A stretch of DNA of 64,000 nt from Pectobacterium versatile. GTDB taxonomy: Bacteria > Pseudomonadota > Gammaproteobacteria > Enterobacterales > Enterobacteriaceae. A program made the translations under genes and the position numbers. The stretch is taken from contig NZ_JAINZP010000015.1 of assembly GCF_020166435.1 (NCBI RefSeq), positions 23,560 to 87,559 on the forward strand, read 5' to 3'. Positions 18,783 to 27,304 of the stretch are shown piece after piece (positions within the stretch are counted from its first letter, which is position 1; the number at the start of each line of letters is the position of its first letter). The notes beneath the pieces were generated by a model, which made no database searches, was not told the DNA's origin, and saw only the letters and a program-made list of their open reading frames with translations.

Positions 18783-18810
18783 TGAGATAAATATGGACCA
18801 ACAAGGTTCC
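18783..18810 (-). promoter_or_regulatory. candidate sigma-E promoter of degP
   Basis: Minus strand GGAACCT (18810-18804), a 16-bp spacer and TCTCA (18787-18783) resemble the sigma-E consensus GGAACTT-N16-TCTGA. A start near 18776 would give a leader of about 75 bases. Confidence 0.6.
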
Positions 18811-18889
18811 AAAGGGGAAGATCGTGAAGCGTAAGGAAATATTGAACGGCTTTACAAAAGTCGTGATTTCCGTTGCGGCCTGTTCATCG

Positions 18890-20401
18890 CTAATCTGCCG
18901 CCATCAGCTTGCGGTATTCGTCGTAGGCGTACAAATCCGTCATACCGCTGATGTAATCCTGAATCAGGCGCGCCCGATAATAATATTCACGGATGACACG
19001 CTCGGTTTCGGGTAACCCTTCCAACTCGGTAACCGCTTCGCAATAGGCCAGACAGTGCTTGCTGGATAGCTTGTGGTAAAGCCGCGTTTCAATCGGATAG
19101 CGCTTGTGCGTATCGTCGCTTACAAGCTGGCTGAAATCCTGATAGGGCATCTCGAGCAGCGGGCTATAAATATCTAGGAGGCCGCGAATCACGCGATCCC
19201 CCTGTAGCTCCAACTGTTCAACTTCATGATGGTTAAAAACGTGCTTTAAGGCGACGCGTTTGAAAATGCCTAACAGGCGATTCTGCGGGCTGTCGTCCTC
19301 AAGCAATGCCTGATTAAACGAACCGGCATAGACTTCCGGCAGGTTATCGATAAAACGCTTCGCGGCATGCGGCACCATCTGCGCCACGGTATTCACGCGA
19401 AGATTCATGAAGAACTGATCGTCGTGGCTGCGCCATTTTAAACGTTCACGTCCTTTGTAGGCATGTTCAATCGTTTTAGCGAAAATGTCTTTCTCTGTTC
19501 CTTCACCCCAATTTTCACGTAAAAGGTCGTAAAGTTCTTCAATCGTGAGAATATCTTTCTCGACAGCATCCTCGAGATCGGCAATGCAGTAAGACACATC
19601 GTCGGCCGCTTCCATAATGTAGCTCAGCGGATGACGGTGAAATTCGCCCATATCCAGCTCTTCACGCAGTGTGGCGACAAACGCTTCCTCTGCCAGATAG
19701 TAGCCCGGCTTCTTCATCAAATAATGGTAATCAGCCGGAAGCTCGCCGTGCCAATACGCAGGGCGGGTATATTTCAGGATACAAGCGACCTGCCCGTAGG
19801 TCAGATTAAGCTTCAGCAACGTATGCACCAGACGGATCGCCTGTGCGTTGCCTTCAAAATGGCTCAGATCCTGCCGGATCTGCCCGCGCAATTCGTCCAG
19901 TCCATCTTGCTGCATCCGCAGCGTAGGGACTCTACAGTCATCGACGCGCTCCGGGGATTCACTGTCCAGATAGTGGCTATCCAGCAATTTTCTGAACCAT
20001 TGATTAATCGCGGATTCGCCAAAATGCCCAAACGGTGGATTGCCGATGTCATGCATCAGACACGCCATTTCAACTAGGCTTTCAAACGGCGTTTCTCTGT
20101 CGTTCAGCCCTAGCGATGCCAGCCGCCCGTCGACTTGCAGGCGGTGTAAAATCTCTTTGGCGATATAGCGGCCAACCTGCTGAACTTCCATCGAATGGGT
20201 CAGACGGGAGCGGACGGCCGCATTACGTTCTAGCGGAAAGACCTGAGTTTTTTGCTGTAAACGGCGGATGGCAGCGGAGTTAATAATACGACCCCGATCG
20301 CTTTCAAACTGGCGCACAATCGTATATTCATCCTCAGCCGTTTTAGTCCGACTGAAATGGCGCTGAAAGCTCATTTTTTTGGCGAAATCGATACCAGACA
20401 T
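18890..20401 (-). CDS. dgt: deoxyguanosinetriphosphate triphosphohydrolase (dGTPase)
   Basis: An HD-domain phosphohydrolase that splits dGTP to deoxyguanosine and triphosphate. Starting at ATG 20401 (MSGIDFAKK) gives 503 residues, close to the 505 of E. coli; a second in-frame ATG lies four codons earlier. Metal ligands are seen in SRLTHSMEV and the HD pair in [13 protein letters not shown]. The C-terminal end [20 protein letters not shown] is conserved. It lies upstream of degP on the same strand, with 189 bp between. Confidence 0.96.
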   Translation of the reverse strand: MSGIDFAKKMSFQRHFSRTKTAEDEYTIVRQFESDRGRIINSAAIRRLQQKTQVFPLERNAAVRSRLTHSMEVQQVGRYIAKEILHRLQVDGRLASLGLNDRETPFESLVEMACLMHDIGNPPFGHFGESAINQWFRKLLDSHYLDSESPERVDDCRVPTLRMQQDGLDELRGQIRQDLSHFEGNAQAIRLVHTLLKLNLTYGQVACILKYTRPAYWHGELPADYHYLMKKPGYYLAEEAFVATLREELDMGEFHRHPLSYIMEAADDVSYCIADLEDAVEKDILTIEELYDLLRENWGEGTEKDIFAKTIEHAYKGRERLKWRSHDDQFFMNLRVNTVAQMVPHAAKRFIDNLPEVYAGSFNQALLEDDSPQNRLLGIFKRVALKHVFNHHEVEQLELQGDRVIRGLLDIYSPLLEMPYQDFSQLVSDDTHKRYPIETRLYHKLSSKHCLAYCEAVTELEGLPETERVIREYYYRARLIQDYISGMTDLYAYDEYRKLMAAD

Positions 20402-20489
20402 ACGGTTCTCCATGTCATCCCGCTACAGCACAATGATGGACACTCCATCTCATCCCGCTAGCCATGATAGACTAACGTCCGCGATATAC

Positions 20490-20608
20490 ACCTAATGCTG
20501 GTCATTTAACGATCGAGATACACGGTGCGGCCACAGGGGTGAGGCATCCCTGCGGGAACCTCCCTCTGTGTTTCCCCTAAAATGGGACTTCAGTGACCAG
20601 CATTAGGT
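20490..20608. repeat. 119-bp palindromic intergenic element (MITE-like)
   Basis: Perfect 15-bp terminal inverted repeats ACCTAATGCTGGTCA (20490-20504) and its complement (20594-20608), with a few more matching bases outside. The interior can fold into a further GC-rich hairpin from CACAGGGGTGAGG to CCTCCCTCTGTG. It fills the gap between the divergent dgt and mtnN genes. There is no coding capacity; it occurs once in the window, so its repeat status elsewhere is an inference. Confidence 0.7.
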
Positions 20609-20647
20609 ATACGCCTTCCATTTATAACAGAATTTGCGGGGAACCTT

Positions 20648-21346
20648 ATGAAAGTCGGTATTATCGGTGCGATGGAACAAGAAGTAACGCTGCTGCGCGA
20701 TCGGATTGAAAACCGTCAGACCTTCCAGCGTGCGGGTTGCGAAATCTACACCGGACAAATCAACGGCGTAGAAGTCGCGCTGCTGAAATCCGGTATCGGT
20801 AAAGTCTCCGCCGCACTGGGCACCACGCTGCTGCTAGAACACAGCAAGCCAGACGTGGTGATTAACACCGGTTCTGCTGGCGGACTGGCACCGACATTAA
20901 ACGTCGGTGATATCGTGGTTTCCGATGAAGTGCGCTACCACGATGCTGACGTCACGGCCTTTGGCTATGAACCCGGCCAGATGGCAGGCTGCCCTGCGGC
21001 TTTCCCTGCCGATGAAAAACTCATCGCGCTGGCGCAGGAAGCGATTGCCGAGTTACAGCTGAACGCCGTGCGCGGTCTGGTTGTCAGCGGTGATGCCTTC
21101 ATTAACGGCGCAGAGCCGTTAGCTCGTATCCGCACCACATTCCCGAAAGCCATTGCCGTAGAAATGGAAGCCACCGCGATCGCACATGTCTGCCACCAGT
21201 TCGCCGTCCCGTTTGTGGTGGTGCGCGCGATTTCTGATGTGGCCGATAAAGCCTCACACCTGAGTTTCGATGAGTTCCTGAGCGTTGCAGCACAGCAATC
21301 AACGCGGATGGTAGAAGCGATCCTGGCTAAGCTGGCCACACGCTAA
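20648..21346 (+). CDS. mtnN: 5'-methylthioadenosine/S-adenosylhomocysteine nucleosidase
   Basis: A 232-residue nucleosidase of the PNP/UDP family, the size of E. coli Pfs. [13 protein letters not shown] is the conserved start; Glu12 and the EMEATAIAH segment (substrate-binding Glu) and a [10 protein letters not shown] end with the catalytic Asp are visible. It clears MTA formed by spermidine synthase (speE in this window) and SAH, and makes the precursor of AI-2. It is followed after two bases by btuF, so the two are one transcript. Confidence 0.97.
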   Translation: MKVGIIGAMEQEVTLLRDRIENRQTFQRAGCEIYTGQINGVEVALLKSGIGKVSAALGTTLLLEHSKPDVVINTGSAGGLAPTLNVGDIVVSDEVRYHDADVTAFGYEPGQMAGCPAAFPADEKLIALAQEAIAELQLNAVRGLVVSGDAFINGAEPLARIRTTFPKAIAVEMEATAIAHVCHQFAVPFVVVRAISDVADKASHLSFDEFLSVAAQQSTRMVEAILAKLATR

Positions 21347-21348
21347 TC

Positions 21349-22179
21349 GTGATTCTCAGGTTCCTCTGCTGGCTGACCGGGCTACTGCTCTGCACCGCCG
21401 CTTATGCCATTCCGCAGCGTGTTATCAGTCTCGCCCCCCACGCAACGGAAATGGCCTATGCGGCAGGCATGGGCGAACAGTTAATTGCGGTTAGCGCCTG
21501 GTCAGATTACCCACCAGAAGCGGAAAAGCTGGAACAGGTTGCTTCCTGGCAGGGAATCAACCTGGAGCGCATCCTCGCTCTCAAGCCTGATCTGATTCTG
21601 GCCTGGCGCGAGGGGAATCCGCAGCGTCCGCTGGAACAGCTCTCCAACTTTTCGATTCCCATCGTTTATCTGGATGCAAAAACGTTAGACGATATCCCGG
21701 CGTCACTACGACAGCTGGCGACCTATAGCCGCCATCCTGAACAAGCCGAACAGGCAGCAACAAATTTTCAGCAGGAAATAGGCAAACTCCAGCACGCTGG
21801 CGAGAGGCATAACGCCACGCCATTGCGGGTATTCATTCAATTCGGCACTCAGCCGCTGTTTACCTCGTCGAAAGCAACGCTGCAAAGCCAGATCGTTTCA
21901 CTGTGTGGTGCCGAAAATGTCTTTAGCGACAGTCCGGTGCCCTGGCCGCAGGTCAGTCGTGAACAGGTGTTAAGACGCCAACCGCAGGCCATTATTGTCG
22001 GCGGTGCGCCAGAGAGGATTGCCAGTGTGCAGGCGTTTTGGCAGCCGCAATTAGCGGTTCCGGTAATTACCGTCAATGAAGACTGGTTTAGCCGCAGCGG
22101 CCCTCGTTTACTATTGGCAGCCCAGCAAATTTGTTCTCAGTTAGCAGAGTTAAGACCCACGCTTTCGTCAGCGAAGTGA
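21349..22179 (+). CDS. btuF: vitamin B12-binding periplasmic protein BtuF
   Basis: A 276-residue substrate-binding protein of the BtuF/FhuD type with a signal peptide ending near AAYA. Starts at GTG two bases after the mtnN stop, so it is translationally coupled. Conserved segments include [31 protein letters not shown] and [10 protein letters not shown]. It hands cobalamin to the BtuCD importer, which is not in the window. In E. coli the membrane gene yadS comes next; here a small exported protein gene occupies the position. Confidence 0.94.
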   Translation: MILRFLCWLTGLLLCTAAYAIPQRVISLAPHATEMAYAAGMGEQLIAVSAWSDYPPEAEKLEQVASWQGINLERILALKPDLILAWREGNPQRPLEQLSNFSIPIVYLDAKTLDDIPASLRQLATYSRHPEQAEQAATNFQQEIGKLQHAGERHNATPLRVFIQFGTQPLFTSSKATLQSQIVSLCGAENVFSDSPVPWPQVSREQVLRRQPQAIIVGGAPERIASVQAFWQPQLAVPVITVNEDWFSRSGPRLLLAAQQICSQLAELRPTLSSAK

Positions 22180-22370
22180 TTGTTAATTAACAGAGTGAAA
22201 CCATTCCGCTAACAATAGCTTCATTAGTATACAAATTGTAACACTAACAGGCTTTTATTTCGCCAATAGTTGCCGATAATCTGAACGCAACGATGGAATC
22301 ATAAACAGCATTCATGGTTTTGATTACCATCTGGCGATAAAGCCAAAGCAAGACGAAATGAGAAAACTTT

Positions 22371-22386
22371 GAACCGATATCGGTTC
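22371..22386. promoter_or_regulatory. perfect 16-bp palindrome upstream of small exported protein gene
   Basis: GAACCGATATCGGTTC is fully self-complementary and ends 24 bp before the ATG of the small exported protein. Position and symmetry suggest an operator; the regulator is unknown. Confidence 0.5.
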
Positions 22387-22410
22387 CTTTGACACCAGGT
22401 AGCTTTAAAT

Positions 22411-22689
22411 ATGAAAAATGCGTTGCTTTACGCGGGCTTACTTATGGCGGCCTGTAGCACGGCATATGCAGGGAATCAGGGCGGGCAAATTAACGCTCAA
22501 CTGACGATACAACCGGCGTGCGGCGTAACGCCTCAATCTGGTCAATATCAAATGAATTGTAACGTAGCCTCTGTACCACAACCTAAAATTACTGAGTCAC
22601 GTATTCAGGTCGATCAGGCAAAATTTTCGACTTCTGCGGCAAAAACCGCACAGGGTACGGAAACGCGTTTGATTACGGTCGAATGGTAA
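22411..22689 (+). CDS. small exported protein of unknown function
   Basis: A 92-residue protein with a signal peptide (MKNALLYAGLLMAACSTAYA, cleavage before Gly21). The mature part has about 72 residues, two cysteines (in PACGV and MNCNV) that could form a disulfide, and is otherwise rich in Gln, Ser and Thr. The early QLTIQPACGV stretch faintly recalls the start of spore-coat-U/pilin-like domains, but this is too short to assign. CAGGTAG precedes the ATG. Upstream lies a perfect palindrome and downstream a strong terminator, so it is monocistronic. I do not recognise the family. Confidence 0.75.
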   Translation: MKNALLYAGLLMAACSTAYAGNQGGQINAQLTIQPACGVTPQSGQYQMNCNVASVPQPKITESRIQVDQAKFSTSAAKTAQGTETRLITVEW

Positions 22690-22770
22690 TCACAGTAAAA
22701 CAGGGGGCGTGTTTTTTTAACGCTTCCTATCATTGTCTTATTGTCTGCGATAAAAAATGTCTGCTATAAA

Positions 22771-22802
22771 AAAACCGTGTCTCGGCAACAAGACACGGTT
22801 TT
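22771..22802. terminator. bidirectional terminator before erpA
   Basis: AAAACCGTGTCT / AGACACGGTTTT with an 8-base loop and flanking A/T runs, between convergent genes. Confidence 0.93.
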
Positions 22803-22837
22803 TATTTTTTTAGTTGGTGAATAACCGCAATGCAGGA

Positions 22838-23185
22838 TCAGACGCTGAAAGAGGAACCACAGCCGCAGGTGGATTTCGCATTCGGATTCGTCACGATGAA
22901 ACGAGAACCTTCCAGCCCTTCGGTATAGTCCACCGCACCGCCAACCAGATATTGCAGGCTCATCGGATCAACCACCAGCGCCACACCTTGTTTCTCAATG
23001 GTCATATCGCCGTCGTTGATTTGATCATCAAAGGTAAAACCATACTGGAAACCGCTACAGCCGCCGCCCGTGATATACACGCGCAGTTTCAGCTCTGGGT
23101 TTTCTTCATCAGCAATCAGGTTTTTCACCTTGCTTGCCGCCGCATCGGTAAATTGCAGAGGCAGTGCTGCTATATCATCGCTCAT
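22838..23185 (-). CDS. erpA: iron-sulfur cluster insertion protein ErpA
   Basis: A 115-residue A-type carrier protein. The three cluster-binding cysteines are Cys43 (GGGCSGFQY), Cys107 and Cys109 (STCGCGSS), the HesB/IscA pattern. It passes Fe-S clusters to targets such as IspG/IspH. Monocistronic; its upstream region contains an expanded ERIC element. E. coli has it between yadS and hemL-clcA, a similar setting. Confidence 0.96.
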
Positions 23186-23285
23186 ATTTTTACTCCCAAC
23201 TCAGGGCTTATCAGGTGATAGACCCATATTCATACGCTTATTATCCGGCAGTATGCGAAAACGTTCAAGATTTGACAGCCCTACC

Positions 23286-23316
<31 letters not shown>

Positions 23317-23322
23317 CCGCAC

Positions 23323-23400
23323 GACAAATCGGTCTAAGACCGATTTGAACAGTGCTAGCACTGACCCGAAGGGTGAACCTCATTTATGAGGTTCATCAAT
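23323..23400. repeat. ERIC insert 1, four consecutive hairpins
   Basis: Begins GACAAAT. Hairpins: 23325-23347 (10-bp stem, TAA loop), 23351-23362, 23364-23374 and 23375-23394 (9-bp stem). The spacers are AAC after the first hairpin and one G after the second. Confidence 0.85.
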
Positions 23401-23440
23401 CCCCAGGAGCTTACTCAAGTAAGTGACTGGGGTGAGTAAG

Positions 23441-23516
23441 GACAAATTGGCTAAGCCAATTTGAACGCCGTTTACGGCGGCCCTTCAGGGCGAGGCTCAG
23501 AGAGGAGCCGAGTATT
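23441..23516. repeat. ERIC insert 2, four consecutive hairpins
   Basis: Begins GACAAAT. Hairpins: 23443-23463 (9-bp stem, TAA loop), 23467-23478, 23480-23491 and 23494-23509. Same order and spacers as insert 1, but most stems have different paired bases. Confidence 0.85.
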
Positions 23517-23723
23517 GCCAACACACATGCAACTTGAAGTATGACGGGTAGATTGTTGAAATAATCGCCGCATTATGCCGTCTCATACACTGCACAGCCA
23601 GTACTCTCTGTGGGTATGATGCGGTGTGTTTTCAAGTGAAAACCCGCACAGCGATTTCATAACGGCGGTCAGTTCATTAGAATACCCCTACATTTTACGA
23701 TCAAGACCAGTCAGGACCGCGTA

Positions 23724-25004
23724 ATGAACAAATCTGAAAGCCTGTATGCTGCGGCACAGCAACTTATTCCCGGCGGAGTAAACTCACCCGTTCGTGCTTT
23801 TAACGGCGTCGGCGGTACTCCGCTGTTCATCGAACGGGCTGATGGCGCTTATCTCTACGACGCTGACGAGCAAGCGTACATTGATTACGTGGGTTCGTGG
23901 GGCCCGATGGTGCTGGGTCACAATCATCCGGCAATTCGTGATGCAGTGATCGCGGCAGCAGAACGCGGCCTGAGCTTTGGCGCACCGACAGAAATGGAAG
24001 TGCAGATGGCGCGTCTGGTCACCTCGTTGGTGCCGAGTATGGATATGGTGCGGATGGTCAACTCCGGTACGGAGGCCACCATGAGCGCGATCCGACTGGC
24101 GCGAGGTTACACGGGCCGCGACAAAATCATCAAATTTGAAGGCTGCTACCACGGCCACGCCGATTGCCTGCTGGTGAAAGCCGGTTCCGGCGCGCTGACA
24201 TTGGGCCAGCCTAATTCCCCCGGCGTTCCAGCCGATTTCGCCCGCCACACGCTGACCTGTGTTTATAACGATCTGTCATCGGTTCGCGCTGCATTTGAAC
24301 AATATCCTGACGAGATCGCCGCGATCATTGTCGAACCTGTTGCGGGCAACATGAACTGCGTTCCACCGCTGCCAGATTTCCTTCCCGGCCTGCGTGCCCT
24401 CTGCGATGAGTTTGGTGCCCTGTTCATTATCGATGAAGTGATGACTGGCTTTCGTGTTGCACTGGCGGGTGCACAATCGCACTATGGCGTGATTCCTGAT
24501 CTGACCTGTCTGGGGAAAATCATCGGCGGCGGCATGCCAGTCGGCGCATTCGGCGGCAAGCGTGACGTCATGCAGGCGCTGGCACCGACTGGCCCGGTTT
24601 ATCAGGCAGGAACGCTGTCCGGCAACCCAATTGCCATGGCCGCAGGCTTTGCCTGTTTGACAGAAGTGGCAAAACCCGGCGTACACCAAAAGCTCACCGA
24701 GTTGACCAATCAGTTGGCTGATGGCCTGCTGGCTGCCGCGAAAGCCGAAAATATTCCGCTGGTGGTGAATCAGGCGGGTGGTATGTTCGGTCTGTTCTTC
24801 ACGGATGCCGAGAGCGTCACCTGCTATCAGGATGTGATGAAGTGCGACGTCGAGCGCTTTAAGCGGTTCTTCCACATGATGCTGGAAGAAGGGATTTACC
24901 TCGCGCCGTCCGCGTTTGAAGCGGGCTTTATGTCACTGGCACATACGCCACAGGACATCGAGCGTACCATCGAATCCGCACAGACCTGCTTCTCACGGCT
25001 GTAA
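23724..25004 (+). CDS. hemL: glutamate-1-semialdehyde 2,1-aminomutase
   Basis: A 426-residue PLP enzyme that makes 5-aminolevulinate, the last step of the C5 route to heme that begins with glutamyl-tRNA (gltX, this window). The PLP lysine is Lys265 in [10 protein letters not shown], the E. coli position; [11 protein letters not shown] has the pyridine-nitrogen Asp. The protein length equals the E. coli enzyme. Monocistronic, with a hairpin terminator after it. Confidence 0.98.
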   Translation: MNKSESLYAAAQQLIPGGVNSPVRAFNGVGGTPLFIERADGAYLYDADEQAYIDYVGSWGPMVLGHNHPAIRDAVIAAAERGLSFGAPTEMEVQMARLVTSLVPSMDMVRMVNSGTEATMSAIRLARGYTGRDKIIKFEGCYHGHADCLLVKAGSGALTLGQPNSPGVPADFARHTLTCVYNDLSSVRAAFEQYPDEIAAIIVEPVAGNMNCVPPLPDFLPGLRALCDEFGALFIIDEVMTGFRVALAGAQSHYGVIPDLTCLGKIIGGGMPVGAFGGKRDVMQALAPTGPVYQAGTLSGNPIAMAAGFACLTEVAKPGVHQKLTELTNQLADGLLAAAKAENIPLVVNQAGGMFGLFFTDAESVTCYQDVMKCDVERFKRFFHMMLEEGIYLAPSAFEAGFMSLAHTPQDIERTIESAQTCFSRL

Positions 25005-25022
25005 AAACCAACTTAATACACG

Positions 25023-25051
25023 ACGACGGCGTCACTCACTGACGCCGTCGT
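25023..25051 (+). terminator. terminator after hemL
   Basis: ACGACGGCGTC / GACGCCGTCGT perfect 11-bp stem followed by TTTC; also lies just past the stop of the convergent MocR gene. Confidence 0.75.
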
Positions 25052-25074
25052 TTCAGCGCAAACCAGAAGCACCA

Positions 25075-26535
25075 TTAATCCCCATTCCCCGGCTCGATAC
25101 CGCTCATTTCACACGCCAGCGCCCCCGCGCGCTTAAGCGCATACGTGTAGCGTTCATCAAACGGGTAGCAGCACGATAGCCGAAGCGCGTGCTTACAGCG
25201 GCCGCTTAGCGTATAGAGCTCGCCGGGCGTGACGCAAATTTTCTCTTGCAACAGACGATGGAATAATTCCACCCCATCGACATGACCCGGCAATTCCAGC
25301 CAGAAAACAAAACCGCCCTGCGGCTGCGTCGCGCGTGTCCCCTGCGGAAAATGTCGGGCAATCAGCCCACGCGCCTCATCCATCTGCACGGCATAGCGAC
25401 GACGCAGCGTGCGCAGATGGTGATCGTAACCGCCAGACTCCAGAAACTGCGCTAGCGTTTCCGATAGCAGCGCCGATTCCGCCATTGACGATACCGCTTT
25501 CAGCCGCGCCACTTTGGCGCGGAAACGGCCTGACGCCATCCAGCCGATGCGGAAATCAGGCGCCAGCGTTTTCGTGAAGCTGGAGCAGTAAATCACCCAG
25601 CCTTCGCGGTCGAAGGCTTTCACCGTCGGCGACAGCGGCCAGGTAAACTGAAGTTCGCTGTATAACCCATCCTCGATAAGCGGCACCTGATAATCGTTCA
25701 CCAACTTTGCCAGCCGCTTTTTATCCGCCAGCGTCATGCTGCACCCTAACGGATTCTGCGCGTTCGGCATGGCGATAATCGCCTGTAATCGTTGTTCTGA
25801 CAGCAGCAGCTCCAGCGCATCCAGCGCGAGACCGCGTTGCGGGTCGGTGGGAATCTCCACCGTTTTCAGTCCCAGACTGGCTAGCAGGGGAAAGAGATAA
25901 AAATAGGTTGGCGTTTCCAAGCCCACACAGTCGCCCGGCTGCGTAACCGTGCGTAGCGCCAGCTGTAGCGCTTCCATACAGCCGTGGGTGATCGTGATGT
26001 CCTCGCGGGTCAATGTCATGCCTAAGTCCATCGCTCGCCGCGCCACTTCTCGCCGCAGCCTTTCACTACCCGGCGGCAGCGCATAGCGACCAATTAGTTC
26101 AGGCTGGCGCCGCAGCAAAGAAGCGGCTATACGGCTGATCTTTTCGGTGGGGTAGAAATCGGTATGCTGCGGGCACGCCAGAGAAATATTGGTGTAGTCT
26201 GGGTGCGTCTGTGCAGCAAATACCGTATCGATCAGATCTAATTTCTCACTGCCCGGCACAATCACCTGCGCACGGTGAGGCTTACTCTCCGTCAGCGACG
26301 GCAGACGGCCCCGAACAAAATAGCCGGACTGCGGTCGTGCCTCGATCAACCCGCGATCCTCAAGAATACGCCAGGCATTTAATACCGTGTTCACACTCAC
26401 CTGATGCGATCCGGCTACGCGACGAATAGAAGGCAGGCGACTTCCCGGCGCTAACGTCCCTTGATGAATGGCTGTGGCGAAGGTTTCCGCGAGCTGTTGA
26501 TAGAGCGTACTTTCTTGTGAGTCGATGATGGACAC
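25075..26535 (-). CDS. MocR/PdxR-type GntR family regulator with aminotransferase domain
   Basis: A fusion of an N-terminal GntR winged helix (about residues 5-75, with LPSIRRVAGSHQVSVNTV) and a class I aminotransferase-like domain. SFTKTLAPDFRIGW near residue 325 carries the PLP-binding lysine. The frame extends to a TTG at 26553, but GTG 26535 has GGGGGA just before it and gives 486 residues; the start is therefore not certain. MocR proteins sense an amino-compound through PLP. It is divergent from a LysE-type exporter and the shared region has three direct repeats, so it very likely controls that exporter. Confidence 0.88.
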   Translation of the reverse strand: MSIIDSQESTLYQQLAETFATAIHQGTLAPGSRLPSIRRVAGSHQVSVNTVLNAWRILEDRGLIEARPQSGYFVRGRLPSLTESKPHRAQVIVPGSEKLDLIDTVFAAQTHPDYTNISLACPQHTDFYPTEKISRIAASLLRRQPELIGRYALPPGSERLRREVARRAMDLGMTLTREDITITHGCMEALQLALRTVTQPGDCVGLETPTYFYLFPLLASLGLKTVEIPTDPQRGLALDALELLLSEQRLQAIIAMPNAQNPLGCSMTLADKKRLAKLVNDYQVPLIEDGLYSELQFTWPLSPTVKAFDREGWVIYCSSFTKTLAPDFRIGWMASGRFRAKVARLKAVSSMAESALLSETLAQFLESGGYDHHLRTLRRRYAVQMDEARGLIARHFPQGTRATQPQGGFVFWLELPGHVDGVELFHRLLQEKICVTPGELYTLSGRCKHALRLSCCYPFDERYTYALKRAGALACEMSGIEPGNGD

Positions 26536-26556
26536 AGTTCCCCCGCCAGCCAATGA

Positions 26557-26617
26557 GTACAGTTAACGATTAATGCAATTTGTACCCATTACAATAATCA
26601 TTTTGTGTATCTGTAAC
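26557..26617. promoter_or_regulatory. three direct repeats, probable MocR operator
   Basis: GTACAGTTAAC (26557-26567), GTACCCATTAC (26582-26592) and GTATCTGTAAC (26607-26617) start exactly 25 bp apart and share GTA-N4-T-N-A-C. MocR regulators are known to bind direct repeats in divergent promoters. Inferred. Confidence 0.6.
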
Positions 26618-26671
26618 CATTTATTTTTTCTGCCTACCATAGTGTTCTCACCCCATCATCAGGATAACACC

Positions 26672-27262
26672 ATGCTCGACCCTTCTTTTTTCAGCTACGT
26701 CACCGTCATGTCGATCACGCCGGGACCCAATAATTTGCTGCTGGCGACGTCAGGCGTCAATTTTGGCCTGCGTCGTACCTTGCCGATGCTGATGGGTATT
26801 TTAATTGGCTGTGCGCTACAAACGGCGCTGATGGGCGTGGCATTGGAGCTGTTGCTGAGTTGGCTGAGCATGATCCGCCTGCCCCTCACTGTGCTGGGGT
26901 GCGTCTATCTGCTATGGCTATCGTGGAAAATCGTGCGCTCATCGGCACCGGAATTACAAGGGCGAGTACAGCCAATGACCGTACTGCAAGGGACGTTATT
27001 TCAGGCGGTAAACCCAAAAGCCTGGCTGATGTCCAGCAACATCGCACTGCTGTATACCGCCAGCAACGGTATCCTCCCCACAATGTTCGCCTTTATGGCG
27101 CTCAATCTGCCCTGTATTCTCGTTTGGGCCGTGCTCGGCGATCGCATCGGCAAACATCTTCAGGAACCGTGGAAACTGAAGGCCTTCAACGGCATCATGG
27201 CGCTTTCGCTGGTGCTTACTACGTTCTGGATGCTGGCCGAAGCCATCAACGTCACGGGTTAA
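26672..27262 (+). CDS. LysE family amino-acid exporter
   Basis: A membrane protein of 196 residues from ATG 26672, which has AGGATAACACC before it; the frame begins earlier at 26573 but that part lies in the operator region. The N-terminal SITPGPNNLLLATSGVNFG motif and five to six hydrophobic segments mark the LysE/RhtB translocators, which export amino acids or similar small compounds. The divergent MocR gene suggests induction by an amine or amino acid substrate. Substrate unknown. Confidence 0.88.
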   Translation: MLDPSFFSYVTVMSITPGPNNLLLATSGVNFGLRRTLPMLMGILIGCALQTALMGVALELLLSWLSMIRLPLTVLGCVYLLWLSWKIVRSSAPELQGRVQPMTVLQGTLFQAVNPKAWLMSSNIALLYTASNGILPTMFAFMALNLPCILVWAVLGDRIGKHLQEPWKLKAFNGIMALSLVLTTFWMLAEAINVTG

Positions 27263-27268
27263 TTACAC

Positions 27269-27300
27269 AACTTCGGCGGGCTAATCTACCCGCCGAAGTT
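27269..27300. terminator. bidirectional terminator between lysE-type gene and fhuB
   Basis: AACTTCGGCGGG / CCCGCCGAAGTT perfect 12-bp stem with an 8-base loop between convergent genes; no long T-run. Confidence 0.75.
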
Positions 27301-27304
27301 CGCG

